Assembly (NCBI GenBank): GCA_030512335.1
Contig: JAULSU010000006.1
Coordinates: forward strand, 2,108,001-2,172,000
Origin: Immersiella caudata
Taxonomy: Eukaryota; Ascomycota; Sordariomycetes; Sordariales; Lasiosphaeriaceae
Direction: 5' to 3'
DNA length: 64,000 nucleotides
Positions 63,995 through 64,000 of the stretch are shown piece by piece. The notes beneath the pieces are model-generated. The model was not told where the DNA came from, did not search any database, and worked only from the letters and a program-made list of their open reading frames with translations. Both the position numbers and the translations under genes were made by a program. The stretch's first letter is position 1. Every line of letters begins with the position of its first letter.

Positions 63995-64000
63995 TGTTGT

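Noticed and set aside
1..64000. CRISPR array or bacterial operon features
   Set aside because: The gene structure is eukaryotic (spliceosomal introns, fungal families), and no regularly spaced identical repeats are present.

Overview
The window is nuclear DNA of a filamentous ascomycete, most likely a sordariomycete. The evidence is GC-rich coding sequence, genes split by short introns (about 49-170 nt, GTAAGT/GTGAGT-type donors, CTGAC/CTAAC-type branch sites), fungal-only families (PTH11-type rhodopsin-domain protein, DUF3716, GT32, F-box families) and a transposon at the right edge damaged almost only by C-to-T and G-to-A changes, as repeat-induced point mutation (RIP) would do. Species cannot be fixed from the sequence alone.

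Layout. 1-9500: the 3' part of a membrane protein with repeated DUF4097-like beta motifs, a small Cys/coiled-coil protein, a gene-free stretch holding a decayed, tandemly duplicated BTB/POZ fragment, and a multi-intron low-complexity protein. 9500-26000 is a dense housekeeping block: WDR48/UAF1-type WD40 protein, mitochondrial SAM carrier, TilS-type tRNA(Ile)-lysidine synthetase, membrane-anchored histidine acid phosphatase, Rab geranylgeranyltransferase alpha subunit, an AMA1-like meiotic APC/C activator with C-box and IR tail, and a SYN8-type Qc-SNARE. 26000-32500: an AT-hook DUF3716 protein, two intron-containing tRNA genes (Asp, Glu), a 40-nt poly(A) tract, a hydrophobin-like secreted protein and a seven-helix rhodopsin-domain protein. 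32500-42000: a GT32 glycosyltransferase, a RING-H2 E3 ligase, a small secreted Cys-rich protein and a protein with nine tandem Cys-rich octapeptides. 42000-53500: a 1698-residue single-exon orphan, two small minus-strand genes (one frameshifted at a G7 run), an SDR oxidoreductase and a cytosolic GH5 glycosidase. 53500-64000: a 5-kb gene-free stretch, an amino acid permease, a decayed F-box pseudogene and a RIP-like pogo/Fot1-class transposase relic that reaches the window end.

The genes do not form an obvious biosynthetic cluster. Functional links are those of ordinary cell biology: prenylation of Rabs (BET4) and membrane fusion (SYN8), ubiquitin control (WDR48, RING, APC/C activator), mitochondrial methyl donor supply and tRNA modification (SAM carrier, TilS). 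The most unusual items are the Cys-octapeptide repeat protein (40317-40937), the atypical hydrophobin-like protein (29651-30006), the small secreted protein with alternative gene models (39386-39788), and the genome-defence signature at 62321-63994. No convincing new multi-gene system is visible.
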